NCBI RefSeq assembly: GCF_902806685.2
Contig: NC_048549.1
Span: 8,511,594-8,575,593 of the forward strand
Reading direction: 5' to 3'
DNA length: 64,000 nucleotides
Source of the DNA: Maniola hyperantus
Taxonomy: Eukaryota; Arthropoda; Insecta; Lepidoptera; Nymphalidae
Shown piece by piece: positions 1 through 10,986 of this stretch (position 1 is its first letter; the number at the start of each line of letters is the position of its first letter). The position numbers and the translations under genes are program-made. The notes beneath the pieces were generated by a model that was not told the DNA's origin, ran no database searches, and saw only the letters and a list, made by a program, of their open reading frames with translations.

Positions 1-206
1 AAAACCCTATTTCACCCCCTTAGGAGTTGAATTTTCAAAAATCCTTTCTTAGCGGATACCTACGTCATAATAGCTATCTGCATGCCAAATTTCAGCCCGA
101 TCCGTCCAGTAGTTTGAGCTGTGCGTTGATAGATCAGTCAGTCAGTCAGTCAGTCATTCAGTCAGCCAGTCAGTCAGTCAGTCACCTTTTCCTTTTATAT
201 ATATAG
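1..206 (-). mobile_element. Heli-B Helitron-like element, cut by window edge
   Basis: The copy is read on the minus strand and its 3' terminal hairpin lies outside the window. It contains the conserved block found in all Heli-B copies (GTTGATAGATCAG) followed by a (GTCA)n run at about 147-185. The A/T-rich 5' end closes near 206. Assigned by comparison with complete copies such as 35532-35762. Confidence 0.75.
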
Positions 207-1325
207 ATAGATTATTGTAGAAAATAAAATTTTGCATCTTTTGTTCCCTGTAAACTTTTTGTGAAACTTACCGATTACGATTTATGGCCGATTTAGTGAA
301 CCGGTTTTTCCAATATTTTAAAAGTTATCGGCCGAAATAGAAAAAGGCAAAATAGAAGATCAAGAAAAATGAAGTAGAAATTGAAAAGCACTAGTTGAAA
401 CTGGGGAAAAATCTGTTTTGAAAATATATTTTTCTCAAAATTTACTTTCAAAAATTCATAAATAATAATAAATTGTAGAGACACTGGGGGCCTTTAAATT
501 GCTTTAAAAATTTGATTTACTTATTTATTATTTTCTTCGACTATAATTTGGGCACCTTCCGCCAAACCATAAACGAAAAAATAAATATTCTGGTTTATGG
601 TGTTGTCAAAAGTTTGAGAGCAGTACCTATATGTATCTAAGTAATGAATAACTTCCAGAACTCTACAACCTACTTTATAGTGTAAATAAAGACTGGAATT
701 TAAAATTACTTTCGTGGTAAAACGTCTCGCAAATGACTAAGTATCTCTTGATAGCGGCTATGGAAAAACACATAATATATGCCACAGCTCTATTTTCTCG
801 TCGGAAAACTCCTTAAGCGTAGACGTCTTAGCGTCCAGCCACGAAAGCAATAAAGAGCACAAGCTTCCACGTTCATTAATTAACCCCCAGCACACCCATC
901 CCTCTCGCACTTAGGGAAACTATTTGTAAATGAGCACACCTCTCGCTTGCGCCAGCTTTGCGCAAAAATTAACTACTACATGTTCCGCTTTGGTGCTCAC
1001 ACACATCGTGAATGCATATGCACATCTCACACGTACAAAGGTACTAACTTATTATACTTGTTTTAGGGAAATTGAGGTTAATTGCTATAATAATAAGAAT
1101 CATTCTCCACTGTTATATTTTGTTTCGTAGTTGTACACGTTCGTAAGTCACGTGTGGTTTGCTATACTCTAGCAATAAATCTTCTGGTCCTCGTAATTAC
1201 AATGTTCTTGTCTGTTGTGTGTTTTCATTAGATTGAGACACTTTCCTATTCAAAACATTTTTTCATGCAAGCAGTAATTCTATTGACGGTAGACATGATT
1301 TTCTGCTGTTTTGTTTTATGATTAA
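207..1325. other. AT-rich DNA, nothing recognised
   Basis: This stretch has no repeat shared with the rest of the window, no tRNA-like box and no frame with protein-like composition. The short frames at 293-484 and 930-1130 have no start context or domain features. Confidence 0.5.
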
Positions 1326-1549
1326 CTAGATAATACCCCCGACTTTGTCCGCGTGTATTTAGGTTTTTTAAATCCCGTGGGAACTCTTTGATTTTCCGGG
1401 ATCGAAAGTAGCCTGTGTCCCCGGGATGCAAACTATTTCTGTTTCAAATTTCATTAAAATCGGTTAATCGAATGGGCCGTGCAAAGCTAGCAGACAAACA
1501 GACGAACAGAGAGACAGACACACTTTCGCATTTATAATATTAGTATGGA
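1326..1549 (-). mobile_element. Heli-A Helitron-like element
   Basis: Complete non-autonomous copy. On the minus strand it starts with TC at 1549 and ends with CTAG at 1326-1329, with host A and T outside, which is the Helitron A|T insertion rule. A GACA-type microsatellite lies at about 1492-1522. The subterminal hairpin is degenerate here (GACTTTGTCCGCG). There is no coding capacity. Confidence 0.8.
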
Positions 1550-1565
1550 TGGTGAATACTTTGGT

Positions 1566-1640
1566 ATGAAGGTGTGATTTAATTTAATTTAATTTAAAAT
1601 AACTTTATTGTTAATAGATTTACAGAGAGTAAGAATACAG
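1566..1640 (-). repeat. (TTTAA)n run, possible LINE 3' tail
   Basis: Four TTTAA-type units are followed by sequence whose reverse complement reads like an A-rich LINE 3' end (CTTTATTG). The family was not identified. Confidence 0.3.
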
Positions 1641-2188
1641 GATACACTTAAAAAACATGATGTGTGATGTGAGCTTTATGATACAAACTTCCCAAAATTC
1701 GTAGATTCGAAGCCTTTATGTATTATGAATTGTAATATTATGAATTTTGAATTCAGACTAAGTATAGAAACATTGACTTATACCTATATTACTCCGTATG
1801 GACAGGGAACGAACAAAATGGCACCGACTAAGTGGTGCTTTAGCACCAATGCAACCTCAGTGACGTCTGGATTTCAAACGGGTCGTTCATTAGTAGGTGA
1901 CGCTGATTTATTTGGTTCCAAAACCTTGAAAAATTTTGTTCGCTTGGGCATATCCTGTCATTTATATCGATGTAAAGAAATGATAAAGTTGCCCTGACTT
2001 AAGCTTGAAAAGCTGAAAATCCAACCTCCCTATTGGAATGCCGTCATGTCTTTTAGAGAAGTGATGCTGCAGTCGATTTGAATTCCTAGAAGACACTGTA
2101 TCTGGAAAATCTGTAGAAATAAACACACATTTATATTAACAAAGTACATATTATACAACTTACTAATGTACCTAATAAGGGTGTAATA
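1641..2188. other. Unassigned AT-rich DNA
   Basis: No repeat or gene feature is visible. A 90-codon frame at 1725-1997 has no recognisable domain and no splice or promoter context. Confidence 0.45.
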
Positions 2189-2523
2189 GCTGTAAAGGCG
2201 GTTATAGCCTACCTACTGGTCAAGACGTTGGCCTTTTATTGGGGAAGTCGGGGGTTCGATCGGGGCACGGCACGCATCTGTAACTTTTCAAAGTTATCTG
2301 TGCTTAAACAATCAAATATCATTTTATTTTAATATTGAAGGAAAACTTCGTGAGAAAACCTGCGTGCCTGAGAGTTCTCATTAGTTTTCTCAAAGGTATG
2401 TGAAGAATGCCTATCCGCAATTGGCCAGCGTGGTGGACTATGGCCAAACCCCTCTCAATCTGAGAGGATACGCATACTCAGTAGTGAGCCGGCGATGGTT
2501 TCATGATGATGAAGATGATGAGG
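2189..2523 (+). mobile_element. SINE-1, near full length
   Basis: tRNA-derived SINE in sense orientation. A degenerate A-box region (TAGCCTACCTACTGGT, slightly expanded) is followed by a B box at about 2249-2260 (GGGTTCGATCGGG). The family body comes next (CTCAAAGGTATGTGAAG, GCCAGCGTGGTGG, TGAGCCGGCGATGG) and then a GATGATG tail. Pol III boxes mark it as SINE rather than LINE. Confidence 0.85.
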
Positions 2524-2780
2524 CAGTATACCGCTTCTGGATGTATTCATCAATTTCACGTTTATAGAGAGTATAATTTTACTCGAAGAACTTACATCTG
2601 AAAATCACAACGGCATTAGCAGTTAGCAAAAAGTGTACCTGTTTCAAATATCCCACTTTGTCAATTTTCATGGTTTCATTAAAATATAAAATTTTGGGAG
2701 GGTTATGTGCCTGGGAAAATAAAAAAAATAAAAAAAATACCTAAAGTGCCAATAGGCCAAATTTTGTCTGGCAAACTGGT

Positions 2781-2846
2781 CTTGGCCAGCTCGGTGGGCT
2801 ATGGCCAAAACCTTCTCATGAAGAGTTGATGATGATGGTGAAGAGG
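2781..2846 (+). mobile_element. SINE-1 3' fragment
   Basis: Only the GGCCAGC..GTGGGCTATGGCCAAAACC block and the GATGATGATGG tail remain. The tRNA head and mid-body are missing. Confidence 0.65.
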
Positions 2847-3289
2847 CCAAATTTTATTGCTCGACAACTCACTTTGGTACCAACTTTCTAAAGAAAGTGG
2901 TGCTTGTCCTTTATATGCAACATCGTAAGTGCAGTTGAAAAGAGCATGGTGTCATTTCCTTAACGAAAATAAGATCGGAGCAGCACTCTGTATGGATAAC
3001 ATACTTACGTCACAATCAATCACGCGAGCGCCGTCATTACGGTCACATCTAAGCTCATTCATGCCCTCCACGCGAATTGTCTCCCGAACTTATCACACGC
3101 TGCCGCTTCCTCGACGACGGTGATAAATTTACTTTCATCCTTTTCCATGCGCCGCGCACTCTAATTTGCCTACGTCAATATTTAAAAAAAATCGTTATCT
3201 GTGTCATCTGCTTAATTTTCAAACGTGTTTGTAGGGTTATGAATGCCCCTTGTTGCAAATTTAAAAAAAATAAGCAGGTTTAAATTTGG
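2847..3289. other. Unassigned DNA
   Basis: Mixed composition with no family match inside the window. Overlapping short frames (2929-3123, 3077-3283) do not resemble proteins. Confidence 0.4.
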
Positions 3290-3460
3290 AATTCAATGTC
3301 AAAGCCGTCTGTTCGGTATGCCGTCCCTGTCGCTCAGGCTGGGCGTCGGCGCGCGCCTGGGCGGGCGGTATGCAAATCTACCCGCGGTGGTGAGGGCTGA
3401 GTGTGTGGGTGCCTTGTACCATTGGCCGCACTAGAACGGCTAACTTCGCCACCAGTTACG
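3290..3460. promoter_or_regulatory. CpG/GC-rich patch with octamer-like and CCAAT-like motifs
   Basis: This is a sharp local rise in G+C within AT-rich surroundings. It contains ATGCAAAT at 3370-3377 and CCATTGG near 3419. It belongs to none of the repeat families here. It could be a conserved regulatory element or a weak promoter, but this is inference from composition only. Confidence 0.25.
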
Positions 3461-5765
3461 GTTGTTTTTCGTTCCACTTCTAATTAACTTCCGTATATTC
3501 TTGAAGTAACTTTTCTCATCTCGCTCCCCTACTTTTTGTTCTGCTCGTTATCATTATAATGTGAAATACTTTCGCGTGTGATGCAAAAATGCGCTCTAGA
3601 AATTCGCGTGCGCCGAGTGTTTATTTTGGAACGCAAGCGTGACGGGTTTCGTTTTAATATATGTAAATACGCCTATTTCAGCGCTATCAACGTATTAAGC
3701 GCAGCTGACGTCAGTTCTTAGTGTCACAATGTTTACAAGTGATTTCTGAATGCGAAAGCCTCGAGTTAACGAACGCCATAATCGTGGCTCGTGTTGCTAA
3801 CTTTGCTAAAATGTTACTTTTATTGCTTAAAGAGTGAGATTTTACGAGCTTTAAAAATAAATTACTCGCCTCGGACGGGTTAAATCGCAATTTCCAAGAC
3901 TTCGCGGGTGAATATTTTATTTCCGATTAGTGTGCAAAGGTAAATAAATCGCTTATATTGCCTCATTGTGTAATCCCATCAAAAATATTACCGTCATTAA
4001 ACTTGGTTACATTCATGTTTACATCACTCGCTTCTATTGATAACACTTCTCGACCACATTTTAAATTAAATATTAATAAAAAATAAACAACTTAAAATTA
4101 CATTCGGAAATAAAAAATGGACCCACCTAATTCATCATAAAAATATTCACCGCGTATTTTATTGCAGCCCGTTCTAATTTGACGGGTAAAAAACTTAGGC
4201 GGGACGCACGCGACGTGCGAAAATGCAAATCCATATTCCAAAGGAATTAATCGCCTTTTTTATTGCAACATCAAACACCTTTAATTGCTGTCCTGACAGA
4301 CATCGAGGGCCGGTATGGTCGGTAGAAAAGGTTCCAAATTTCGGGTGTGGTCAAAACAAAATTGACAGCAATATATTTTTATAGTTTTCACGAGGTGTTG
4401 TTTTTATTGTTGGTCCATTTTGGTCCAATTTATATTTGGCTGCAAATTAGAAAGTTTATGCGATGACCGGCCAGATACCGTAAATTTGGTTCGCGGGTTC
4501 TGAGATGCGATTTGGAAGGGTTTTAATTAGTCCTCAGGTGATTTATAACTCATCAAGGGAGAGATGTAAATCTTCATGTTGTAAATCGTAATATTGAACA
4601 AAAAGGATGGGGGACTACTAAAACTGAAGATTGTTTTGAGTTCTTATGCGGTTAAAACAGTTTGGAGTTAAGAATCAAACTAATTTAGTTACAAATAAAA
4701 CATAAAATAAACAGTTTTTTTTATGTGTTTTATTACCTCGTAGGTACTTTAAAATCTCCATCAAAACCTTTTAAATTATGTATTCTGTTAGATGTTATTT
4801 TAATTTAAACATTACAAAAATTGATTTTTCGGATAAATTTTAATTCGATTATTTAAAAATGCAATCGTGATCAGCCAACACGACGATTCATATTCGAAAA
4901 TCGATAAATCGAACACAGGTCAGTTCGGCAAATAAATAAAATAATAAAAGACACACAAGGCAGCAGGCGACGAAAAATATTCGACGCGGAATGCACTTTT
5001 GCATAAACAATGCTCTTTTGTTTAGTGAAAGTATTTCACATTTAGCAGATTTATTTTTACATGATTTATAGGCTACGATGTCGTGCCTTCATTGGAGACT
5101 CATTTATTGCAATGTTTTGCGGTTTGACTTATTGTTGCAGAGATTTTTTATAAAAATATGCTTTTCGATAACTCCTAACTCGTTACGTTACGTTATAAAT
5201 GGAAATTGAAAAGAAGAGATCATAAATTTTGAAATCAGAATATTTTTAAATAATTTACATAACGATAAGCGATGGAAAGACAACGAAGGCTTACTCAAAT
5301 GTCGTGTTCCGTTTTCCGTTTAGGCACAGAAACAAAAAAATAGACCTGGTTATAGTTACGAGTAGTATTTCAATATAGTCTATAGGTACTTTTGGGGGTT
5401 TAATCTTTGACAAAGATCTTTACAATGGTTTTACGTAAGGTATTTGATTTTTGATTTTGTGTCATGGATCAAAACAAAAAAAAACGTATTTCTTTTAAGA
5501 AATTAAGATACCTACTTGAATCAAATGACTAAAATATTACAATATAAATGTCATATTAGTCATATTTTGTGGTGTAAAATAAGAGTTTATTCATTTATTC
5601 ATTGATTTTTACTTACAAACCTTTTATTATTTCTTATTAGACTCTCACATCGTTAAACTTACCTAAGTGATATTAAGTTAAGCTTCTTGATTTGTAAATT
5701 AATGAAGGCTCGACAGTAAGTTCCTGAATTTCCCATTCTAACTCTGTTTCTAAATACCTCACCAG
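3461..5765. other. Long unassigned AT-rich stretch; CRE-like site at 3706-3713
   Basis: No repeat family matches. A palindromic TGACGTCA (CRE/ATF-type) lies at 3706-3713, but a single site has little weight. Low-complexity A/T dominates 4060-4900. No frame longer than 60 codons was found. Confidence 0.4.
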
Positions 5766-5887
5766 GTGCTAAATGTTATTACTGATATCAAAGACTGCAA
5801 AGTGTTATGAACAGACGTGTTGTATGAATGATAAGTGAACAAGAACGCATGGCTCACTTAGGATGTGCAAGTGCTGCTTTTTATCAG
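5766..5887 (+). other. Splice-bounded exon candidate, possibly 5' UTR
   Basis: A pyrimidine-rich tract ending CTCACCAG (to 5765) precedes 122 bp ending TATCAG|GTAAGT (donor at 5888). All three frames carry stops, but an ATG at 5828 stays open for 20 codons to the donor. It could be a first coding or non-coding exon. No partner exon or homology is visible. Confidence 0.2.
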
Positions 5888-5937
5888 GTAAGTGTAAAGC
5901 GTACATTTATTAGATACTGCCATAAAGTGACTGATTT

Positions 5938-6076
5938 ATTTTTACCCGACTGCAGCCAAGCCCAAAGGAAGATTGTGTTTGACCTGTATGTATGTATTTC
6001 CGTTCCAATGTCATTATTATTCGATAAGTTAACACTTGACTGCAATCTCACTGATGGAGAAATCACGATGCAGTAA
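5938..6076 (+). repeat. Degenerate interspersed repeat fragment
   Basis: The block TTTACCCGACTGCAGCCAAG with CCAAAGGAAG and TGACCTGTATGTATG resembles an interspersed sequence I recall from other Lepidoptera. This is from memory and unverified. The 82-codon frame across it is a by-product. Confidence 0.35.
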
Positions 6077-6121
6077 AACATGGAAGCGTGCTAACTTGTA
6101 TACGATTATAGCAGTTTAAAT

Positions 6122-6240
6122 ACCATCATCATCATCATGATCAATCCATCGCCGACTCACTACGGAGCACGAGTCTCCTCTCAGCGAGAAGGGTTTTGAC
6201 CATAATCTATGGTAGATTATGGCCAAAACCCTTCTATTGA
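6122..6240 (-). mobile_element. SINE-1 3' part with fold-back
   Basis: A (CAT)n tail complement and the GCCGACTCACTACGGAGCACG block identify SINE-1 on the minus strand. The element then turns back on itself: 6187-6209 is repeated inverted at 6213-6235. Confidence 0.75.
6187..6235. repeat. 23-bp hairpin made of SINE-1 sequence
   Basis: The two 23-nt arms are complementary except for one position and are separated by TGG. The arms are the GGGTTTTGGCCATAATCTA segment of SINE-1 in opposite orientations. Confidence 0.9.
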
Positions 6241-6308
6241 TATTAATTGATATTTTTAGAAGGGCATAATATAAATTATACCTAATGATCGTGAGACACA
6301 GTCATGTC

Positions 6309-6602
6309 ATGTCATGATCAACCCATCGCCGGCTCACTACAGAGCACGGGTTTCCTCTCAGAGTGAGAAGGGTTTGGCCATAGTCTACCACGCTGGCCAT
6401 GTGCGGATTGGTAGATTTCACACACCTTTGAGAACATTATGGAGAACTCTCAGGCATGCAGGTTTCCTCACGATGTTTTCCTTCACCGTTAAAGCAAGTG
6501 ATATTTAATTACAACTCCGAAAAGTTAGAGGTGCGTGCCGGGGATAGAACCCCCGACCCCCGATTAGAAGGCGGACGTCCTAACCACTAGGCTATCACAG
6601 CT
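6309..6602 (-). mobile_element. SINE-1, full length
   Basis: Complete copy on the minus strand. The tail complement is at 6309-6325. The B-box complement is near 6543-6556 (TAGAACCCCCGA). The A-box complement is at 6577-6598 (TAACCACTAGGCTATCA). A 64-codon frame inside is incidental. It is the best-preserved SINE-1 here for consensus building. Confidence 0.9.
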
Positions 6603-6629
6603 TTTTTTGCATGGGTATAGTTAAAGACC

Positions 6630-6728
6630 TAGAGAGTGACATAGGATTTTTATCCCGGAAAATCAAAGATTTCCCACGGGATTTTATAAACCTGAATCCA
6701 CGCAGACGAAGTCGTGGGCATCAGCTAG
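6630..6728 (+). mobile_element. Heli-A 3' fragment
   Basis: The 3' third of Heli-A: TTTTATCCCGGAAAATCAAAG, the hairpin ACGCAGACGAAGTCGTG, and CTAG at 6725-6728 followed by host T. The 5' half and microsatellite are absent. It abuts the SINE-1 head. Confidence 0.8.
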
Positions 6729-7051
6729 TAAATAATATAAGTAAAATATTATATCTATCTTTCTGACTTATAACCCAAAATTAATTTAGCGAAAATCCTT
6801 GCTCCTAGGTTTGGGGTAATCAACGGCAAAAAATTAAAGTTACTTGGATTCACTTAGACTATTGGATCGTGAGCACGCGATGTCTAATGTCTTATTAGAC
6901 GATAGAGTAACTTACATCGAATTGTAGCTTGTACACAGTTTAAAGTGGTGCGTTCTTAGATTTCACGCGACATTTGCAAAAGCCCCTTTATTAACAGTTG
7001 TATTAAATACTTAATTAATAGTTTTTTCTGATAAGTATTACCTAACTATAA

Positions 7052-7391
7052 TTTTTAGGGTTCCGGACCCCAAAAGAAAAAAAAATTAGTATCATTTTGT
7101 TGTCTCTATGTCCGGTCCGTCGTGTCTGTCAATAAAATCTTTAGGGTACTTTGGGTTGACCTAGAATCTTGGCAGAAATTTAGCAGGTCTTATAACAAAA
7201 GTAAAGGAAAAAACCGAAAACCGTGAATTTGTGGTTACCTACATCACAAAAAAAATTACTAAATCATAATATGTAGATGGCGCATTCCATTATTAACAGC
7301 TTGCAGTGTTCTACATAAAAATGTTTACCTATCTTGTACGATTGTACGGAACCCTTCGTGTGTGAGTCCGACTCGCACTTGATCGGTTTTT
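7052..7391 (+). mobile_element. rep-C element
   Basis: It begins TTTTTAGGGTTCCGG, has a decayed GTCT run (TGTCTCTATGTCCGG), the family block TTGACCTAGAATC, and ends GTACGGAACCC..GAGTCCGACTCGCACTTG followed by GGTTTTT. The GCGAGTCCGACTCGC-type hairpin near the 3' end recurs in all rep-C copies. The transposition class is uncertain. Confidence 0.75.
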
Positions 7392-7544
7392 TTTTATGTC
7401 AGCTAAACTTATACTTACCCTATTTTAATGTTAAAAGGTAGATTCAGATTACATGAAACTCAACGATCTTGAAAGTTGAAACCATTCAAATGTCAATAAT
7501 TGAATGATAAATTTTAGGTAATTTTAGTATTCCAAATTCTCATA

Positions 7545-7608
7545 CTGAGAGGAGCCCCTTGCATTGTAGTGAGCCGGCTATGGGTTGATCATGATTATGA
7601 GGATGATT
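7545..7608 (+). mobile_element. SINE-1 3' fragment
   Basis: Only TAGTGAGCCGGCTATGGG and the tail ATGATTATGAGGATGAT remain. Confidence 0.6.
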
Positions 7609-8339
7609 CGAAATTGTTTCTTGTTATGTTATTAGTTAACCTCAACAATGTTGCTCATGTCGTTTGCATACGACTAATAATAATTAGAGACAATATTTTA
7701 CCGAACAGAATAATTGATATTATTATCTCTTAATGATTAATTTATTTTTTGTACCTACAGGTAAGCAAATTTAATTGTAGAGTAAACAAAATAATTATTA
7801 GAGACGACATTCATAAACCGAACAGTCGATAAATAAATAATCGGTCGCGCCATCTTGCTAGCGGCGATGGCCAAATGTTTCCGCTTTAATTTCTCAGTAA
7901 TTTGGAGCTTCCGCTCTCAGCCAATCCGTCCCGTCAGCCGACCGTAATTATATTATTTCGGCAATAAATTATCGAATTTTGAATACATTCAAAGATGATA
8001 ATTTCGGTTAGACACAATAGTGCCGCTTTCGATGTTATTGAAGGTAAATAATAATTACTTTGGTTATTAAAGTAAATTAGATATTGGAAGCTTTGATACT
8101 AATTGGTTTAAATTTTATTAGGGAATTTTACTCTCTTAAATATTATTTATCAAAATAATGTTTTTAACCAGAATTAGGTAGTGGAATTAGATATTTATAT
8201 GTATCAACTTTACGTATGGTAGTTGGTAATCTTATTAGAAAGCTTGAAAGTATTGAATTTTTTAATAAATTTTGTTTTCAATAAGTGTTGAGTTTTATTG
8301 TTCTGGATAGGTTTATTTCTGCATTTATTTTACTTTCTG
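7609..8339. other. Unassigned AT-rich DNA
   Basis: No repeat or gene feature was recognised. A slightly GC-richer block at 7845-7960 is unique in the window. Confidence 0.4.
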
Positions 8340-8461
8340 GGACCAAGACGGGACTATGTCCTTCCCTGAGATGCAAGCTATGCCTGTATAGTGAAAAGCT
8401 GGCAGACAGACGGACAGACAAATTCGTATTTATATAATTAATAGTATGTATGCATTATAGA
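8340..8461 (-). mobile_element. Heli-A 5' fragment
   Basis: It retains the GGATGCAAGCTAT-like block, AAAGCTGGCAGACAGACGG and the eroded 5' end (TATTTATATAATTAATAGTATG). The CTAG end is missing. Confidence 0.6.
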
Positions 8462-8880
8462 TATAGCCTAGCCTATCCCATTACCTAGTTCACGCTACAA
8501 ATAAAGGGTCATTACATTATGAAAGCTAAATTAAAGAGAAAAGCATTATTGTCTCAAAAATGTTTCATAAATAATATAGGCTTCGTAACAATTCGCCCTT
8601 CAAAAACAAAAGTGAAGAGGTTAGGCCCGCCAGCAAAAAATCGATAACTAGCGATAGTTTGATTCGATTAATTCCGTTCGAAATTAACGCGACGGGCAAG
8701 CAACGGGTATCGACATGGACGCCGTTGCCACGGCAACGCGCCCCATACTTACAACTCACTAATTACGCCACACTGATTGCTTTTCACTTTTTTCTGCCCC
8801 ACGAGAATCTGACGCCACCCCCGTAGTGTTTGGGAGTATCGATTAAAAATTATGTCGGCTGTTTCTGCTGCAATCATTCA
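8462..8880. other. Unassigned DNA
   Basis: A GC-richer centre (8690-8830) has no repeat match. The minus-strand 64-codon frame has no domain features. Confidence 0.4.
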
Positions 8881-9088
8881 TCGTCATCATCATCAACCGA
8901 TAGACGTCCACTGCTAGACATAGGTCTTGCGCTGCCTGAATCCAGTGGCTCCCTGCGACTTGTCTGATGGCGTCCGTCCACCTAGTGGGGGGTCTACCAA
9001 CGCTGAGTCTTTTGGTGCGAGGTCACCATCCTAGCACCTTTGGACCCCAGCGTCTATCGGTTTTACGAACTATGTGCTGCCCATTGCT
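8881..9088 (-). mobile_element. RTE-tail (LINE 3' end)
   Basis: This is a 5'-truncated LINE on the minus strand. The (CAT)n complement of an ATG-type tail is at 8881-8893. Conserved blocks shared with 54749-54968 follow: CGATAGACGTCC, CTGAATCCAGTGG, CGTCCGTCCACCTAGTGGGG. The decayed C-terminal coding matches the arginine-rich end I associate with lepidopteran RTE elements. Confidence 0.7.
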
Positions 9089-9183
9089 ATTTCAGCTTCA
9101 ATCATTATAAGTTTAGTTTAACATTAAAATACGACTGCTTAGGTATTTTTAAGATGAAGTCAAACGAAAAACTTGTAATTATA

Positions 9184-9206
9184 TACCTACATAATATTAT
9201 GTAGGT
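9184..9206. repeat. Perfect 22-bp palindrome
   Basis: ACCTACATAATATTATGTAGGT is perfectly self-complementary and sits in a GTAGGT-rich patch. It is probably local low complexity. Confidence 0.6.
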
Positions 9207-9296
9207 ACCTACCTACCTATACTTAATTATAATTTAAAAGCACAATGATTAGATTTACTTTAATATAAAAAATATAATTTTTCATTTAACTAAATA

Positions 9297-9626
9297 CTAC
9301 ATGATGCCCTAGACTTCATCCGCGTGGATTTAGGATTTTTTTAAATCCCGTGGTCAATGCTTTGATTTTCCGGGATAAAAAGTTGCCTATGTCAAGTGTT
9401 GAGACGCATCCTACCTCTGTATCAAAATTCATATTTATTGGTTAAACGGATAAGCTTTTAAAAATCCCGTGAGAAATCTTTGATTTTCCGGGATAAAAAG
9501 TACCCTATGTTTGTCCCCGGGATGTAAGCTAACTCTGTACCAAATTCCATCAAAATTGGTTAAACTGTTGGGTTGTGAAAAGCTAGCAGACAGACAGACA
9601 CACTTTCGCATTTATATTATTAGCAT
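9297..9626 (-). mobile_element. Heli-A with internal duplication
   Basis: The terminal CTAG is mutated to CTAC (9297-9300). The module 'AAATCCCGTG..TTTGATTTTCCGGGATAAAAAGT' occurs twice, at about 9342-9385 and 9461-9510. The second copy leads into the usual AGCTAGCAGACAGACAG 5' region. It may be an insertion of one copy in another or an unequal duplication. Confidence 0.75.
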
Positions 9627-9999
9627 TTATAAGGTCATGGTATCTATTGTATTGTTGTAAACATACCAAAAGATAGAGTAAAGGAAAAATATAGGTATTT
9701 ATTTGACAACAAAAAGTTATCGATAAAATTCTTACAACCCAATGACGTTGCACTCCATTATTTTATTGATGACGTCACGGCGACGATCAATGGATGGGAA
9801 ACGAGTCATTACACTGTTTTTATTCGTCACACTGATTAATCAAGTGATTAATTATACAGTTTATATTGGATCACTTTTTTGCTAACCGCCCGTTGCTTTT
9901 ATAAACAATGCTACAAAACAATATCTATTAAAAGGTTTTTTAAACTCTTAAAGCTGCCAATCATTGTAGATTTCGTGAACCCTTATTCACGAAAACTAG
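9627..9999. other. Unassigned AT-rich DNA
   Basis: It contains a small 9-bp-stem hairpin at 9970-9993 (TTTCGTGAA / TTCACGAAA) and nothing else recognised. Confidence 0.4.
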
Positions 10000-10213
10000 A
10001 ATCATTAACGGCCGAAATTAATACTCAATTTATCCATAATCCGTCGATAAGTTACTAAACAAAGATATTATTTGACAAATTTTGATAAAAAAAACTATAC
10101 ACCTATGTACATTATACTTTATTATTATTAACAAGATAAAAACATTGCTAAGTAACTTATCGACAGATTAGGCAATTTTTATAGATAGGTTTGATTATTA
10201 TTAATTTTGGGCG
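10000..10213. mobile_element. Inverted-repeat MITE (GTCGATAAGTTACT family)
   Basis: The left arm (10000-10060, ending CCGTCGATAAGTTACT) and right arm (10147-10213, starting AAGTAACTTATCGACAG) are imperfect inverted copies around about 85 bp of AT-rich centre. One-armed relatives lie at 12236-12330 and 35136-35191. The superfamily is unknown. Confidence 0.6.
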
Positions 10214-10776
10214 TAATATAATTTACTTATCAACCTTACATATTAAACCTTCGCTTATTAAATGCTTGACAAATCATCCTCACACAAAACTTGCAAGACT
10301 ATGTAAAAAGAGTTTGATATAATTTATTAAAAATGGTAATAAAATATGCAAATTTAATTATTTTTAAGATGTTGTTATGACTGGTCTATAAAATAAATCT
10401 CTATAGGTATCAAGAGATACTCGCTATTAATAATTATTTATTATTTTGGTTGATTACTGTTTTCTAAACTTCGAAATAAAGCTTCGAACTAAGAACAAAT
10501 TCTACAAAGCATAGAAGGTGTTAGATACCTACATAGTATTATGATTGATATTTTTCGTCACTACAAAAAACGCATTCGATTACTTACATATTTATTTTAA
10601 AAATAGAACGACTAGAATCGATTCGAAGCAAGCCATTTCGCGAATGAGGTTGACCGTTGATCAGATAGCAACCCTGACCTTGCCCAAGCACTCACACACT
10701 CGCCCTACGCACGCGATGCACACTATGCGAAAACAGCATGGCGTAGTTATTGAAATCTATAAATACCTATACCATT
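10214..10776. other. Unassigned AT-rich DNA
   Basis: No repeat match was found. The 82-codon frame at 10545-10793 runs into the Helitron and is not protein-like. Confidence 0.4.
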
Positions 10777-10986
10777 TCTATCTATATATATAAAATTCAA
10801 AGTCCTGACTGACTGACTGACTGATCTATCAACGCACAGCTGAAACTACTGGACAGATTGGGCTGAAAGATTATGACGAAGGCATCCGCTAAGAAAGGAT
10901 TTTTGGAAATTGAACCCCTAAAGGGGGTGAAATAGGAATTTGAAATTTGTGTGATCCACGCGGCTGAAGTCGCGGGCAAGAGCTAG
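10777..10986 (+). mobile_element. Heli-B Helitron-like element
   Basis: Full-length copy: 5' TCTATCTATATATA, (GACT)n at 10805-10821, core GATCTATCAACGCACAGC, 3' hairpin CACGCGGCTGAAGTCGCG and CTAG at 10983-10986. The CATGCAGATAG segment of the core is deleted relative to the others. Confidence 0.85.

Noticed and set aside
5828..6076. 82-codon frame as a complete small protein
   Set aside because: It crosses a consensus splice donor and then runs through an interspersed repeat fragment.
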